Shown: positions 42,405 to 53,567, numbered from the stretch's first letter. The stretch: 64,000 nucleotides of DNA from DATKJS01 sp050015275 (GCA_050015275.1 JBEKBS010000004.1:72209-136208), one strand, 5' to 3'. Notes: generated from the letters alone by a model not told the origin. Program-made: numbers and translations.

Positions 42405-44493
42405 CGCGGGGCGCCCTGCTTCGCCGGCCGCTCCCCTTCCACCACCACCTGCGAATAGTCGGCCATCCCGGAGAACATCCGGTTGATGGCCTGGAGCAGG
42501 CCCAGGCGGTTCTGCCTCAGCTTCTTCTCTCCCGCCATGACGAGGACGCCGTCGAAGAACGCGTTGAGGACGGGCTGGAGCTTGAAAATGATGGTCTGGG
42601 CCCGGACGAAGTCCCCGCGGGCGATCATCGGCGAGGCGTTATGCTCGATGATGGAAAAGGCCGAAAAGAGGTCCCGTTCCTCTTTCTCTACGAACAGGTC
42701 GGGATTGAGCTTTGCGGCGGGCTGGTCCCGGAGGATATTGTTCGTCCTCTTGGCCATGAGGATGAAGGGTTCGAACTGCGGGCTGGCCTTGAGAGAATCG
42801 AGCGCCCGGACCCTCAGGAGAACGTCATGCACCTGCTGAATCCCCGGCCCCAGGGCCGCGCCGATGAGATCGTAGCGGAAGCCCTGCTTTTCCAGGATGA
42901 ATCGGAGCCGGCCGGCGAAGAATTCGAGTATGTATCGCTTGACGGAATCCCGTTTCACCGTGAGCCTGTCGCCATAAGCCGCCAGGACCTTGTCGACGAG
43001 GAGAGGGAAGGAGAAACGGAATTCCCTATCGAGGATGACCTTGCAGACGCCGAGGGCGTTCCGGCGGAGGCCGAACGGGTCGCTCGACCCGCTGACCTCG
43101 ACCCCCACGCCGACGACCCCGACGATGGAGTCCAGCTTGTCGGCGAGGGAGAGGACGGCCCCCGGAACGGATGACGGCGAATCGTCTTCCAGGCCCGCCG
43201 GCAGGTAATGCTCGTAGATCGCTTCGTGGACCGCGGCGGGATAGCCCTCCTCGCGGGCGTAGAGGCCGCCCATTTTTCCCTGCAGGCTCGGGAACTCCTT
43301 GACCATTTCCGTCAGGAGGTCGGCCTTGCAGAGCCCGGCCGCCTCCGCGACGTCCTTTTTGACCTTGGCCGCCTCGAGCTTGTCACAGAGGTAGGAGCCG
43401 ATTTTCTTGAGCCTCTGGGCCTTGTCCTCGTAGCTGCCGAGTTTTTCCTGGAAGACGACGCTCCGGAGTCCTTCGGCCCGATCGGCCAAGGAGACCTTGC
43501 GGTCCTCTCCCCAGAAGAACCGGGCGTCCTCGAGCCTGGCCTTGAGGACGCGCTCGTTCCCGCTCCGGATGAGGCCCTTGGCGTCCTCCCTGGCGTCGGC
43601 AACGCCCAGGAAATGCGGGAGCTGCTTATTGTCCCTGAGGACGGAAAAGAACTTCTGGTGCTTCCTCATGGCCGTGGACAGGACTTCCATGGGCAGGCTC
43701 AGGAAGCTTTCGGGGAAAGCGCCGAGGATAACCAGCGGATGCTCGACGTTGTCGATCAGCTCCTCGAGCAGGTCCGGGTCAGGGTAGACCCTGGCCTTGA
43801 GGGGCGCCAGTTTTTCCGCGATCTGGGCCAGGATGATCGCTCTCCGCTCCGCGGGGTCAACGATGACGTAGTTCTCGGCGAGCAAAGTTTTGTATTCGGC
43901 GAAGCTGCCGACCCTGAACTTCTTCGGCGAGAGGATCCTGTGTCCGACCGTGGAATCGACGGCCTTGAGGCCCTCGAAGGCAAGGTCCAGGGGCTTCCCA
44001 TCAAAGAGGCAGAGGAGGTTATGGATGGGGCGTGAGAAACGGAACGGGCTCGTCCCCCAGCGCATCATCTTGGGAAAGGCGAGGGAGCCGAGGATCCGGG
44101 GCACGGACTCGGCCAGGATCTCCCTCGTCGGCGACCCCGTCGACTTCTTCTTGAAACCGAGGTATTCACCCTTAGGGGTCCTGACCACCTCAAGGGCGCT
44201 CTCCGAGATCCCCTGGGACCTGGCGAACCCCTTGGCCGCCTGGGTGAAGGCGCCGTCGGGCCCGATACCAACGGACTTGGGCGGGCCGGTCACGACGGCC
44301 TCTCTGTCTTCCTGGCCGGGGGCGAAATCGCCGACAACGACGAGGCGCCGGGGAGTGGCAATGGTCTTGAGGTCGGAGACCCCGACCCGGGCCGCTTCGA
44401 GCTCCTGCCGGAATCTTCCGTCGAGATGTTCCAGGGCCGACCGGATATGGGAGGCGGGCAGCTCTTCGGTCAGCAACTCCAGGAGGAATTCCA

Positions 44494-44494
<1 letters not shown>
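42401..44494 (-). CDS. glyS: Glycyl-tRNA synthetase beta subunit
   Basis: 697 residues from the ATG at 44494 (the longer frame lies in glyQ). The stop of glyQ and this start overlap by one base (TGATG). Family landmarks: LLELLTEELP at the start, the HD-like region with the FLGVADAR..DAKGLIRSGNERVLKARLEDARFFW stretch, and a C-terminal anticodon-binding part. It forms the alpha2beta2 enzyme with GlyQ. It is the last gene of the gcv-gly operon. It converges with the PilZ gene, sharing stop-codon bases. Confidence 0.95.
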
Positions 44495-45342
<848 letters not shown>

Positions 45343-46800
45343 CTAAGGCTTCTCTTCCCACCTGAGGACGGGGGTCTTGGCCGCGGCCACCTCGTCCAGC
45401 CTCCGGACATAGGTGACGTGCGGAGCAGATTTCAGGATCTCCGGATTCTCTTTGGCCTCCAGGGCGATCGACTTCATGGCCGCGATGAAGAGGTCCAGGT
45501 CGCGCTTGCTCTCGGTCTCCGTCGGCTCGATCATCAGGGCGCCGTGGACGATGAGCGGGAAGGACATCGTCGGCGGGTGGAGGCCGTGGTCGATCAGCCG
45601 CTTGGCGATATCCAGGTTCGTGATGCCGAATTCCTTCTGGAACTTGTCCGAGAAGACGCACTCGTGCATGGAGGACGCCGTGTATTTCAAGTGATATTCG
45701 CCCTCCAGGCTTTTCCGGACGTAGTTGGCGTTGAGGACGGCGTATTCGGCGATCTCCCGGATCCCTTTTGGGCCGAGGCTCAGGATGTAGCAAAGGGCCC
45801 TGACGATGACCGAGAAATTGCCGTAGAAGCTCCGGACGCGCCCGATCGTTTTGGGCCGGTCGAAGTCGAGAGAATATCGGCCGACCTTCTCCTCGATGAC
45901 GGGCACGGGGAGATACGCCGCGAGCTCCCTCTTGACGCCGACGGGGCCGGACCCGGGTCCGCCGCCGCCGTGGGGGGTGGAGAATGTCTTGTGGAGGTTG
46001 ATGTGGATGACGTCGACACCCATGTCGCCGGGCCGGACGATCCCGGTCAGGGCGTTCATGTTGGCCCCGTCCATGTAGATGAGGCCGCCTTTGGCGTGGA
46101 CGATCCCGGCGATCCGGCAGATGTCGCTTTCGAAGACGCCGAGGGTGTTGGGGTTGGTCACCATGAGCGCGGCCACGTCCTCGGTCATCTCTTTCTCGAG
46201 GCCGGCGATGTCGATCATCCCGTCCTCGTTCGACTTGATCTCCTTGACCGTGTACCCGCAGATATGGGCCGAAGAGGGATTCGTGCCGTGGGCCGAATCC
46301 GGGATGAGGACGTATTTCCGAGGGTCGCCCCGGTCTTCGAGGGCGGCCCGGATGATCATCATCCCCGTGAGTTCGCCGTGCGCCCCCGCCGCGGGCTGGA
46401 GCGTGAAGGCGTCCATGCCGGCGATCTCGCAGAGGAAGCCCTCGACCCTCTTGAGGACCTCCAGGTTCCCCTGGACGAGGTCAACCGGGGCGTTGGGATG
46501 GGAAGCCGCTAGGGGAGGCAAGCCCGAGAGCCTCTCGTTGATCTTGGGGTTGTATTTCATCGTGCAGGACCCGAGTGGATAGAGGCCCAGGTCCACGCAG
46601 TAGTTCTTCTGGGAAAGACGGGTGAAATGCCGCGTGACCTCCGGCTCCGAAACCTCGGGAAAGCCGTCGATCGTCCGGCGGAGCGGAACGACGCGGAGAA
46701 GGTCCTTCGTCTCCGGGACGTCGAGGGACGGCAGGAGGTCGGACTTCTTGCCGGGGGCGCTGATCTCGAAGATGAGGGGCTCGCGGATCTCCTTGATCAT
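45343..46800 (-). CDS. gcvPB: Glycine dehydrogenase (decarboxylating) subunit 2
   Basis: 485 residues from the ATG at 46800, which overlaps the gcvPA stop by 4 nt. The PLP lysine is Lys271 in LHKTFSTPHGGGGPG. It is the C-terminal half of the P protein, which decarboxylates glycine and passes the aminomethyl group to the H protein lipoyl arm. The split PA/PB type is typical for many anaerobes and Firmicutes-like operons. All surrounding catalytic context is intact. Confidence 0.96.
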   Translation of the reverse strand: MIKEIREPLIFEISAPGKKSDLLPSLDVPETKDLLRVVPLRRTIDGFPEVSEPEVTRHFTRLSQKNYCVDLGLYPLGSCTMKYNPKINERLSGLPPLAASHPNAPVDLVQGNLEVLKRVEGFLCEIAGMDAFTLQPAAGAHGELTGMMIIRAALEDRGDPRKYVLIPDSAHGTNPSSAHICGYTVKEIKSNEDGMIDIAGLEKEMTEDVAALMVTNPNTLGVFESDICRIAGIVHAKGGLIYMDGANMNALTGIVRPGDMGVDVIHINLHKTFSTPHGGGGPGSGPVGVKRELAAYLPVPVIEEKVGRYSLDFDRPKTIGRVRSFYGNFSVIVRALCYILSLGPKGIREIAEYAVLNANYVRKSLEGEYHLKYTASSMHECVFSDKFQKEFGITNLDIAKRLIDHGLHPPTMSFPLIVHGALMIEPTETESKRDLDLFIAAMKSIALEAKENPEILKSAPHVTYVRRLDEVAAAKTPVLRWEEKP

Positions 46801-48143
46801 GACAGTGCCTCCTTGACAGCCCGGCCGAGCCGGTCGATGTCGTCCTTTCGCTTGAGCTCCGTGACGCTGACCAGGGCGCAATCCTTGAGCTCGCCATAGG
46901 CCCCTTCGAGACCGAGGCCGCCGAGGATCCCCTTTTCCCGAAGGGCGGCGTCGACTTTGGCCCAGGGCTTGGGGAACTCGAGGACGAACTCGTTGAAGAC
47001 GGGGCCGCTGAACCTCCTCCGGACTCCGGGCACGGCCGTGAGCGCGTCCAGGGCATAGGCGGCCTTCTGGGCGTTCTGCCAGGCCATCTCTCTCAGGCCG
47101 TCCTTGCCCAATGTTTCGAGGAAGATCGTGGCCCGCAGGGCACAGAGAGCCTGGTTCGTGCAGATATTGGAGGTGGCCCGCTCCCGACGGATGTGCTGCT
47201 CCCGGGTGGCCAGGGTCAGGACGAAACCCCGGAGGCCGTCGACGTCCGTGGTCTGGCCCGCGATCCGGCCCGGGAGCTGCCGGACATACTCTTTCCGGCA
47301 GGCCATGAAGCCGAGGTAGGGTCCGCCGAAGCTTAGCGGAATCCCGAAGGACTGGCCCTCGCCGGTCACGATGTCGGCCCCAAGAGCCCCCGGAGACTCC
47401 AGCAGCCCCATGGACAGGGCCTCGGCCACAACGGCTACTGACATGGCCTTGCGGGAGTGCGCGATCTCGGACAGGGCCTTGATGTCCTCGACGACACCGA
47501 AGAAATTCGGCGACTGATAAACGACGCCGCAGACCCGGTCGTCCATGCGCTCCGAGAGCGCCGCGGGGTCGACCCGTCCGTCCCTGCCGCTGGGGATCTC
47601 GATGGCCTCGACCCCCAGGTTCTTGATGTAGGTCCGGATGACCTCCCGGTACTGAGGATGGAGCGTCCGGGCGACTAGGACCTTGGACCTTCCGGTCAGG
47701 CGGTGGGCCATCAGGACGGCCTCGGCGGCGCCGGTGGCCCCCTCATAAAGGGAGGCGTTGGCGATGTCGAGCCCGGTGAGCTGGCAGATGAGCGTCTGGA
47801 ACTCGAAGATGATTTGGAGGGTCCCCTGGCTGACCTCGGGCTGGTAGGGCGTGTATGGGCTGACAAATTCGCCCCGCGAGCTCAGGTAGTCGACGACCGT
47901 CGGGATAAAATGCTCGTACGCCCCGCCGCCCAGGAAGGACAGGAAGCGCGAATAGGAATTCCGGCGCCCGACCTCTTCGACGGCCCGGACGAGGTCCATT
48001 TCCGCGAGGGGCGCGGGCAGGTCCAGGTCCCTCTTGAGCCGGACGTCCTTGGGGATGCAGCCGAACAGCTCCTCCGTGGAGCGGATGCCGACGGCGGCCA
48101 GCATCTCTTTTTTGTCTTTGTCGCTGAGAGAAAGATAGCTCAT
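46797..48143 (-). CDS. gcvPA: Glycine dehydrogenase (decarboxylating) subunit 1
   Basis: 448 residues, the usual length of the N-terminal half of the P protein. Landmarks are FLGGGAYEHFIPTVVDYLSSRGEF, TPYQPEVSQGTLQ and the segment GEGQSFGIPLSFGGPYLGFM. It forms the P protein with GcvPB. It lies 35 bp after gcvH and overlaps gcvPB by 4 nt. Its start ATG is preceded by AGAGGTTGAGTCC; a GAGG is in range. Confidence 0.96.
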   Translation of the reverse strand: MSYLSLSDKDKKEMLAAVGIRSTEELFGCIPKDVRLKRDLDLPAPLAEMDLVRAVEEVGRRNSYSRFLSFLGGGAYEHFIPTVVDYLSSRGEFVSPYTPYQPEVSQGTLQIIFEFQTLICQLTGLDIANASLYEGATGAAEAVLMAHRLTGRSKVLVARTLHPQYREVIRTYIKNLGVEAIEIPSGRDGRVDPAALSERMDDRVCGVVYQSPNFFGVVEDIKALSEIAHSRKAMSVAVVAEALSMGLLESPGALGADIVTGEGQSFGIPLSFGGPYLGFMACRKEYVRQLPGRIAGQTTDVDGLRGFVLTLATREQHIRRERATSNICTNQALCALRATIFLETLGKDGLREMAWQNAQKAAYALDALTAVPGVRRRFSGPVFNEFVLEFPKPWAKVDAALREKGILGGLGLEGAYGELKDCALVSVTELKRKDDIDRLGRAVKEALS

Positions 48144-48178
48144 GGACTCAACCTCTGGTCATTTTCCGGAAGGGACGG

Positions 48179-48565
48179 TCAGGATTCCAGCCCCTCCAGG
48201 AATTTCTCGTAATCGGAGACCTTCATCAGGCCTTCGAGCTCTTTCCTGTCCTTGATCTTCAGCCGAACGATCCAACCCCGGCCGTGCGGGTCCTTGTTGA
48301 GAAGGTCGGCCGTCTGGGACAGGCCGTCGTTGACGGCGACGATTTTGCCGGCGACCGGGGAATAGACGTCCGACACCGACTTCACCGATTCCACGACGCC
48401 GATCGATTGATGGGCGGCGAGCTCGGCCCCCACCTGGGGAAGCTCGACGAAGATGATGTCGCCGAGCTGGTGCTGGGCGAAATCCGTGATGCCGACCAGG
48501 CCTTCATTGCCTTCGACTTTGATCCATTCGTGGTCTTTCGTGTAATAGAAATCGCTAGGATACAT
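48179..48565 (-). CDS. gcvH: Glycine cleavage system H protein
   Basis: 128 residues, family length. The lipoyl-lysine is Lys62 in VESVKSVSDVYSPVAG. The protein shuttles the aminomethyl group between P, T and L proteins. GAGGAGG lies before the start. It follows gcvT by 56 bp. The dihydrolipoamide dehydrogenase (L protein) gene is not in this window and must be elsewhere. Confidence 0.97.
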   Translation of the reverse strand: MYPSDFYYTKDHEWIKVEGNEGLVGITDFAQHQLGDIIFVELPQVGAELAAHQSIGVVESVKSVSDVYSPVAGKIVAVNDGLSQTADLLNKDPHGRGWIVRLKIKDRKELEGLMKVSDYEKFLEGLES

Positions 48566-48621
48566 CGGAACCTCCTCCTTGATCTCAGGCGGCGGGCCCG
48601 CGGCCCGCGGGCACTGTCCGT

Positions 48622-49716
48622 TTATTTCTTGTCGGCCCTTTTGTAAAAAGGCGTGGGGATGACTTTCGCTCTCGTCATTTTATCCCTGATGCCGACTTCG
48701 AATTCCGTGCCGATGGCCGTGGCCCCGATCGGAAGATAGGCCAGGCCGATGGGCTTTTTCAGGAAGGGCGAAAACGTCCCCGAGCAGACCTCCGAGACTT
48801 TCTGAGCGCCCACATAAACCGGGTAATGAGGGCGGGCAATGCCCTTGTCGATGAGCTCGAAACCGACGAGCTTCCGTTGGAGGCCCTCGGCCAGCTGTTT
48901 CTCGATGACGGGCTTGCCCAGGAAATCGCCCTTCTGGAGCTTGACGATCCATTTGAGGTCGGCCTCGAGGACCGTCGTCTTATCCGAAATGTCGTTCCCG
49001 TAGAGCATGAGCTTGGACTCTAGCCGCAGGGTGTCACGGGCGCCGAGCCCGATCGGAAGCAGGCCGAGAGGGGTTCCCTTCTCGATGATCGACGTCCAGA
49101 CGGCGCCGGGATCCGGGTCGGTCGAGTAGACCTCGAAGCCATCCTCGCCCGTGTAGCCTGTCCGCGAGACGAGACATTCGATGCCCGCCACCTTTCCCTT
49201 GGACCACCAGAACGACTTCATGGCGCCCAGGGCGATGTCGGTCAGGGGCTGGAGGATCTTTTCCGCCAGCGGCCCCTGGAGGGCGACCTGGGAATAGGCG
49301 TCGCTCTGGTTTTCGACTCTGACCTCGAACCCCTTGGTGTGGCCGGCGATCCAGGCGAAATCCTTGTCCACGTTGGCCGCGTTGACGACGAGGAAATAAG
49401 TTCGGGGATTGATGCAGTAGACGAGCATGTCGTCGACGAACGTCGATTCCGGGGTCATGAGCGCCGTGTATTGGACCTGGCCCGGGAGAAGCCGGGCCGC
49501 GTCGTTGGGCGTCAGCCACTGGACATAGGCCAGGGCGTCCTTGCCCGTGACGAAGACCTCGCCCATGTGGCTGACGTCGAAGAGCCCGGCCCGCGTCCGG
49601 ACAGCCATGTGCTCGTCGATGATGCCCTTGTATTCGATCGGCATCTCCCAGCCGACGAACTCGACCATCTTGGCGCCGAGTTTCTTGTGGAGCTCATTGA
49701 AGCGGGTCTTTTTCAT
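48622..49716 (-). CDS. gcvT: Glycine cleavage system aminomethyltransferase (T protein)
   Basis: 364 residues from the ATG at 49716, with AAGGATGA upstream; an in-frame ATG at 49779 lies upstream of the -35 and was rejected. Landmarks are EYKGIIDEHMAVRTRAGLFDVSHMGE and the later MLYGNDI segment. It takes the methylene group from the H protein and makes methylene-tetrahydrofolate, releasing ammonia. It is the first gene of the six-gene gcvT-H-PA-PB-glyQ-glyS run. Confidence 0.96.
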   Translation of the reverse strand: MKKTRFNELHKKLGAKMVEFVGWEMPIEYKGIIDEHMAVRTRAGLFDVSHMGEVFVTGKDALAYVQWLTPNDAARLLPGQVQYTALMTPESTFVDDMLVYCINPRTYFLVVNAANVDKDFAWIAGHTKGFEVRVENQSDAYSQVALQGPLAEKILQPLTDIALGAMKSFWWSKGKVAGIECLVSRTGYTGEDGFEVYSTDPDPGAVWTSIIEKGTPLGLLPIGLGARDTLRLESKLMLYGNDISDKTTVLEADLKWIVKLQKGDFLGKPVIEKQLAEGLQRKLVGFELIDKGIARPHYPVYVGAQKVSEVCSGTFSPFLKKPIGLAYLPIGATAIGTEFEVGIRDKMTRAKVIPTPFYKRADKK

Positions 49717-49744
49717 GGAGTCATCCTTTCTCGAAAGAACATCA

Positions 49745-49773
49745 AAATTATCATATTCCGCGGCCTCGTTCAA
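49745..49773 (-). promoter_or_regulatory. Putative gcv-gly operon promoter
   Basis: Minus strand: TTGAAC (49768-49773), 17-bp spacer, TAATTT (49745-49750). The leader is only about 22 nt, so there is no room for a glycine riboswitch downstream of it. Confidence 0.5.
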
Positions 49774-49839
49774 GTCCAAGGAGACGCGCCGGCCTGGAGA
49801 CGTCTGCCCGACGGGGAGCCCCAGCCCGGGCGGCGGCGC

Positions 49840-49867
49840 TTGTCGCGGGCCAGGATTTTGCTATAAT
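49840..49867 (+). promoter_or_regulatory. Putative argS promoter
   Basis: TTGTCG (49840-49845), 16-bp spacer, perfect TATAAT (49862-49867). The expected start near 49874 is about 5 nt from the ATG at 49879. Confidence 0.6.
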
Positions 49868-49878
49868 ATTAAACTGTT

Positions 49879-51813
49879 ATGCCGGACTTCAAAACTCGTT
49901 TGAAAGAAACGATTTATAAAAGGCTCGCGGGGACCTATCCCCTGTCCCTCGAAGAGCTCGAGGTCGCGTCGACCCCGGACCAGAGCATGGGGGACCTGGC
50001 CCTTGCGTTTCCCCTTCAGCTCGCTAAAAAGCTCAAGAAGGCGCCCCGGGCGATCGCCCAGGAAGCGGCCGGACTTCTCGCCGGGCTCGACGGCGTTCTC
50101 AAGGTCGAGGTCGCCGGGGCCGGCTTCATCAACCTCTTCCTCGACAGAGAAAAATATTTCCGCGGCCTCCTCCGGGACATCGGCCGGACGGAGCTCGTCC
50201 CCGAGGAAGAGAAGATCATCATCGAGCACACGAACATCAACCCGAACAAGGCGGCCCACATCGGCCACCTCCGGAACGCGTGCCTGGGCGACACGCTCGC
50301 CCGCTGCCTTCGTTACAAGGGCGAGAAGGTCGAGGTCCAGAACTATATCGACGACACGGGCGTCCAGGTCGTGGACGTCGTCTTCGGCTTCATGGAGATC
50401 GCAGGCAAGACCCTCGCCGACCTCGACGGGCTCCCCGGGAAATTCGATTACTATTGTTGGGACCTCTACGCCCGCGTCTCCGGCTATCTGGCCGAACATC
50501 CCGGGTCCGAGAAGCGGAAGGCCGAGGTCCTGAGAAAGATCGAGCACGGCGAGGACTCCGAATACGCGATGTCCCGCTATATTTCCCGCCGGATCGTCCG
50601 GGCCCATCTGGCGACCATGGCCAGGCTTGGGATCACCTACGACGTCCTCCCGTGCGAAAGCACGATCCTCCATCTCAAGTTCTGGCAGAAGGCTTTTGGG
50701 CTCCTCAAGGACAAGCAGGCCATCGAATATGTCACAGAGGGCGAGAACAAGGGCTGCTGGGTGATGAAGCTCGAGGACGAATCGGACCGGGAGAAGATCA
50801 TCGTCCGGTCCGACGGAACGGTCACCTATGTCGGGAAGGACATCGCCTACCAGCTCTGGAAATTCGGCCTCCTCGGCCGGGATTTCTATTATGAGCCATT
50901 CGCTGACGACGGCGGCCGGACGCTCTGGATATCGACGGACGTCCCCGGCCCGGCCTCTCCCGGCTTTGGGAAGGCCAGCAAGGTCTACAATGTCATCGAC
51001 ACCCGGCAGTCCTACCTCCAGAAGGTCGTCGTCCAGGGGCTGCGGTCGCTCAAGTTTGCGGCCCAGGCCGCGAAGTCGGTCCATTTCTCCTACGAAATGG
51101 TCGCCCTCTCCCCCAACAGCCTGAAAGAGCTCGGCTACGCCGCCTCGGAGGACGAGAAGGACAGATCCTTCCTCGAGGTATCGGGGCGCAAGGGTCTGGG
51201 CGTCAAGGCCGACGACCTTCTCGACCGGCTCGAGGAGAAAGCCCTGGCCGAGATCGAAAAAAGGGGCGCCGGCTTCTCCGCGGAGGACAAGGCCAGGATC
51301 TCCCGGGAGATCGCCGCCGGGGCCCTCCGCTACTTCATGCTCAAGTTCGCCCGGAACTCCCTCATCGTCTTCGACTTCGAGGAGGCCCTGAGCTTCGAGG
51401 GCGAAACCGGCCCCTATCTCCAGTACACCTTCGTCCGGCTGAGCAGCATTTTCCGCAAGCTCAAGGAGCGCGAGGGAACGACCGAGGAGGACGTCCTCCG
51501 GTCCGTCGCTGCGCCGTTCGACCTCACCGCGCTCTCCGACAGGGAGACGGCCGATTTCTGGGACCTCGTCCTCTACGGCTCCCAGCTCGAGGAGGCGGTC
51601 GTTCGCTCGGTCAAATCCCTCGAGTTCTCCCACCTGGCCAAGTTCGCCTTCAATCTTTGCCAAGAGCTCAACACCTACTACCACCAATATCCCGTCCTCT
51701 CTGAAGAGAACCCAGGGATCAGGGCCGTCCGGCTCCTGACCATCCGATACATCAAGGAGCAGCTCAAGAGCGCGCTCGGGCTCATGGGCATTCCATTGCC
51801 CGAGCGGATGTGA
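49879..51813 (+). CDS. argS: Arginyl-tRNA synthetase
   Basis: 644 residues. Class I HxGH motif: HIGHLRNACLGDTL (about 131-144) after TNINPNKAA. The additional N-terminal domain (about 1-115) that contacts the tRNA D-loop, and the C-terminal helical anticodon domain (LQYTFVRLSSIFRKLK), are present. Spacing is that of the longer bacterial type. No Shine-Dalgarno is visible before the ATG. It diverges from gcvT. Confidence 0.95.
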   Translation: MPDFKTRLKETIYKRLAGTYPLSLEELEVASTPDQSMGDLALAFPLQLAKKLKKAPRAIAQEAAGLLAGLDGVLKVEVAGAGFINLFLDREKYFRGLLRDIGRTELVPEEEKIIIEHTNINPNKAAHIGHLRNACLGDTLARCLRYKGEKVEVQNYIDDTGVQVVDVVFGFMEIAGKTLADLDGLPGKFDYYCWDLYARVSGYLAEHPGSEKRKAEVLRKIEHGEDSEYAMSRYISRRIVRAHLATMARLGITYDVLPCESTILHLKFWQKAFGLLKDKQAIEYVTEGENKGCWVMKLEDESDREKIIVRSDGTVTYVGKDIAYQLWKFGLLGRDFYYEPFADDGGRTLWISTDVPGPASPGFGKASKVYNVIDTRQSYLQKVVVQGLRSLKFAAQAAKSVHFSYEMVALSPNSLKELGYAASEDEKDRSFLEVSGRKGLGVKADDLLDRLEEKALAEIEKRGAGFSAEDKARISREIAAGALRYFMLKFARNSLIVFDFEEALSFEGETGPYLQYTFVRLSSIFRKLKEREGTTEEDVLRSVAAPFDLTALSDRETADFWDLVLYGSQLEEAVVRSVKSLEFSHLAKFAFNLCQELNTYYHQYPVLSEENPGIRAVRLLTIRYIKEQLKSALGLMGIPLPERM

Positions 51814-51864
51814 CGCAACCCTCGGAGCCAGCCTCGAGTTTTCGAACAAGGAAGGGAGGTTTTC

Positions 51865-52800
51865 ATGATCGAAGTCCAAGACCTCACCAAGAAGTACGGG
51901 GAGCTCACGGCCGTCCGGGGCCTCAGTTTCAAGGTCGATAAGGGCAAGATCTGGGGCCTGCTGGGCCCGAATGCGGCCGGCAAGACGACGACCATGCGCG
52001 TCCTGACAGGATATCTGCCGGCAACTGACGGCAAGGCCACCGTGGCGGGCTTCGACGTCTTCGAGCAGCCGAACGAGGTCAAGAAGGTCATCGGCTATCT
52101 GCCCGAGGTCGTCCCCCTCTACCCCGAAATGACCGTCGCCGGCTACCTCGAGTTCGTGGCCGAGATCAAACAGGTCCCGGCCGCCAAGCGGAAGGCCGCG
52201 GTGGACCGCGTCCTGAAGTTGGCCGCGCTCGGAGACGTGAAAGGCCGCCTCATCAAGAACATCTCGCGCGGCTTCAAGCAGCGCGTCGGCATCGCCCAGG
52301 CCATGATCCACGATCCCCGGGTGCTCATCCTGGACGAGCCGACGATCGGCCTGGACCCCGCCCAGATCAAGGAGATCCGGGAGCTCATCAAAAGCCTCCG
52401 GGGCGAGCATACGATCATGCTCTCGACCCACATCCTCCCCGAGGTCACCCAGGTCTGCGACGGCGCGGTCATCATCAACGAGGGACGTCTCATGGCCTCC
52501 GGGTCCCTCGCGGAACTGACAGCCACTCTCCAGGAGAGGGACAAGAAAGGCGGGGCCGTGCTCAAGATCCGGCGGGACGCCGCGGAAGCCGCGAGGGCTT
52601 TCCTGGAGATCCCCGGCGTCGAATCGGCCGTCGCCGAGGCCGGCGAGATCCGCCTCGAGTGGAGCAGGGGCCGCGATCTCAGGGAAGAGGTCGCGGCGCT
52701 GGCCGTCGGCAGGAGGCTCGGCCTCCTGGAGATGAGGCCGACGGCCCTGAGCATGGAGGAGCTCTACATGAAGATCGTCTCGGGAGGGCTCGGACAATGA
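51865..52800 (+). CDS. ABC transporter ATP-binding protein (GldA-like)
   Basis: 311 residues. Walker A is GPNAAGKTTT (34-43), signature SRGFKQRVGIAQ (about 133-144) and Walker B VLILDEPTIGLDP. The C-terminal 80 residues are the usual extension of the GldA/CcmA-like group. It starts a module with a permease, a GldG-like protein and a DUF4340 protein. GGGAGG precedes the ATG. The gene overlaps the next by 4 nt. Confidence 0.9.
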   Translation: MIEVQDLTKKYGELTAVRGLSFKVDKGKIWGLLGPNAAGKTTTMRVLTGYLPATDGKATVAGFDVFEQPNEVKKVIGYLPEVVPLYPEMTVAGYLEFVAEIKQVPAAKRKAAVDRVLKLAALGDVKGRLIKNISRGFKQRVGIAQAMIHDPRVLILDEPTIGLDPAQIKEIRELIKSLRGEHTIMLSTHILPEVTQVCDGAVIINEGRLMASGSLAELTATLQERDKKGGAVLKIRRDAAEAARAFLEIPGVESAVAEAGEIRLEWSRGRDLREEVAALAVGRRLGLLEMRPTALSMEELYMKIVSGGLGQ

Positions 52801-53564
52801 GAAACCTTTGGTCCATCGCCAAAAAAGAGCTCGGGCTTTACTTCCGTTCGCCCGTGGGCTATGTGGTCTTCTTCATCTTTCTGCTCATCTGGGGCTTCTT
52901 TTTCGTCAGCGCCATCCGTTGGTTCAACGACTATAGCCTCCAGGCGGCCCAGAATCCCTACTATGCCCAGCAGCTCAACATCAACTTGATGGTCTTGGCC
53001 CCGACATTTCAGAACATCACGATCTTCTTCCTCCTCCTGCTCCCGGCCTTGACGATGAGGCTCTTCGCCGAGGAAAAAAAACTCGGGACCGACGAACTGC
53101 TTTATACATCTCCCCTCTCGGTGGGCCAGATCGTCGGGGGGAAATACCTGGCCTCGCTGATCATGCTCGCGGTCATGCTGGCCCTGTCCGTCGTCTCGTG
53201 CCTCTTCACGTTCATCTACGGCAATCCCGAGATCGCTCCGCTCCTCGTCGGCTACCTGGGCCTCTTCTTGATGGGCGCCGCCTTCATGGCCGTCGGCCTT
53301 TTCTTCTCTGCCCTGACGGAGAGCCAGGTCGTGGCGGTCATCGTGCCGATGGGCCTCAATCTCATGCTCTATATCCTGAGTTGGGCCGCTTATTCGGCCT
53401 CCGGGCTCAGGAAGGAGGTGCTCGACTATCTCTCCTTCCTGCAGCACTTCGACGGCATGGTCCGCGGCGTTCTCGACACCAAGGACATCGTGTATTTCCT
53501 GAGTTTTTGCTTCTTCTGGCTCTTCCTGACCCATTCCGTGATCCAGTCCAGGCGGTGGAGGTGA
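52797..53564 (+). CDS. ABC-2 type permease (GldF-like)
   Basis: 255 residues from the ATG at 52797, overlapping the ATPase stop (ATGA). About six membrane segments; the cytoplasmic AEEKKLGTDELLYTSPLSVGQIVGGKYLA stretch after the second is characteristic of GldF-type permeases. It forms an export-type membrane complex with the ATPase and the next protein. The substrate is not known, and gliding motility genes are absent from this window. Confidence 0.88.
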   Translation: MRNLWSIAKKELGLYFRSPVGYVVFFIFLLIWGFFFVSAIRWFNDYSLQAAQNPYYAQQLNINLMVLAPTFQNITIFFLLLLPALTMRLFAEEKKLGTDELLYTSPLSVGQIVGGKYLASLIMLAVMLALSVVSCLFTFIYGNPEIAPLLVGYLGLFLMGAAFMAVGLFFSALTESQVVAVIVPMGLNLMLYILSWAAYSASGLRKEVLDYLSFLQHFDGMVRGVLDTKDIVYFLSFCFFWLFLTHSVIQSRRWR

Positions 53565-53567
53565 GTC

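Noticed and set aside
49717..49878. Glycine riboswitch upstream of gcvT
   Set aside because: The 162-bp gap to argS carries two divergent promoters. The leader after the likely gcvT start is about 22 nt, too short for an aptamer, and no GGA-type conserved core was seen.
49861..52797. 978-residue open frame on the minus strand, antisense to argS and the GldA-like gene
   Set aside because: High GC content and the codon use of the sense genes suppress stop codons on the other strand. The sense products are recognisable families, and the antisense frame shows no domain, promoter or ribosome binding site.
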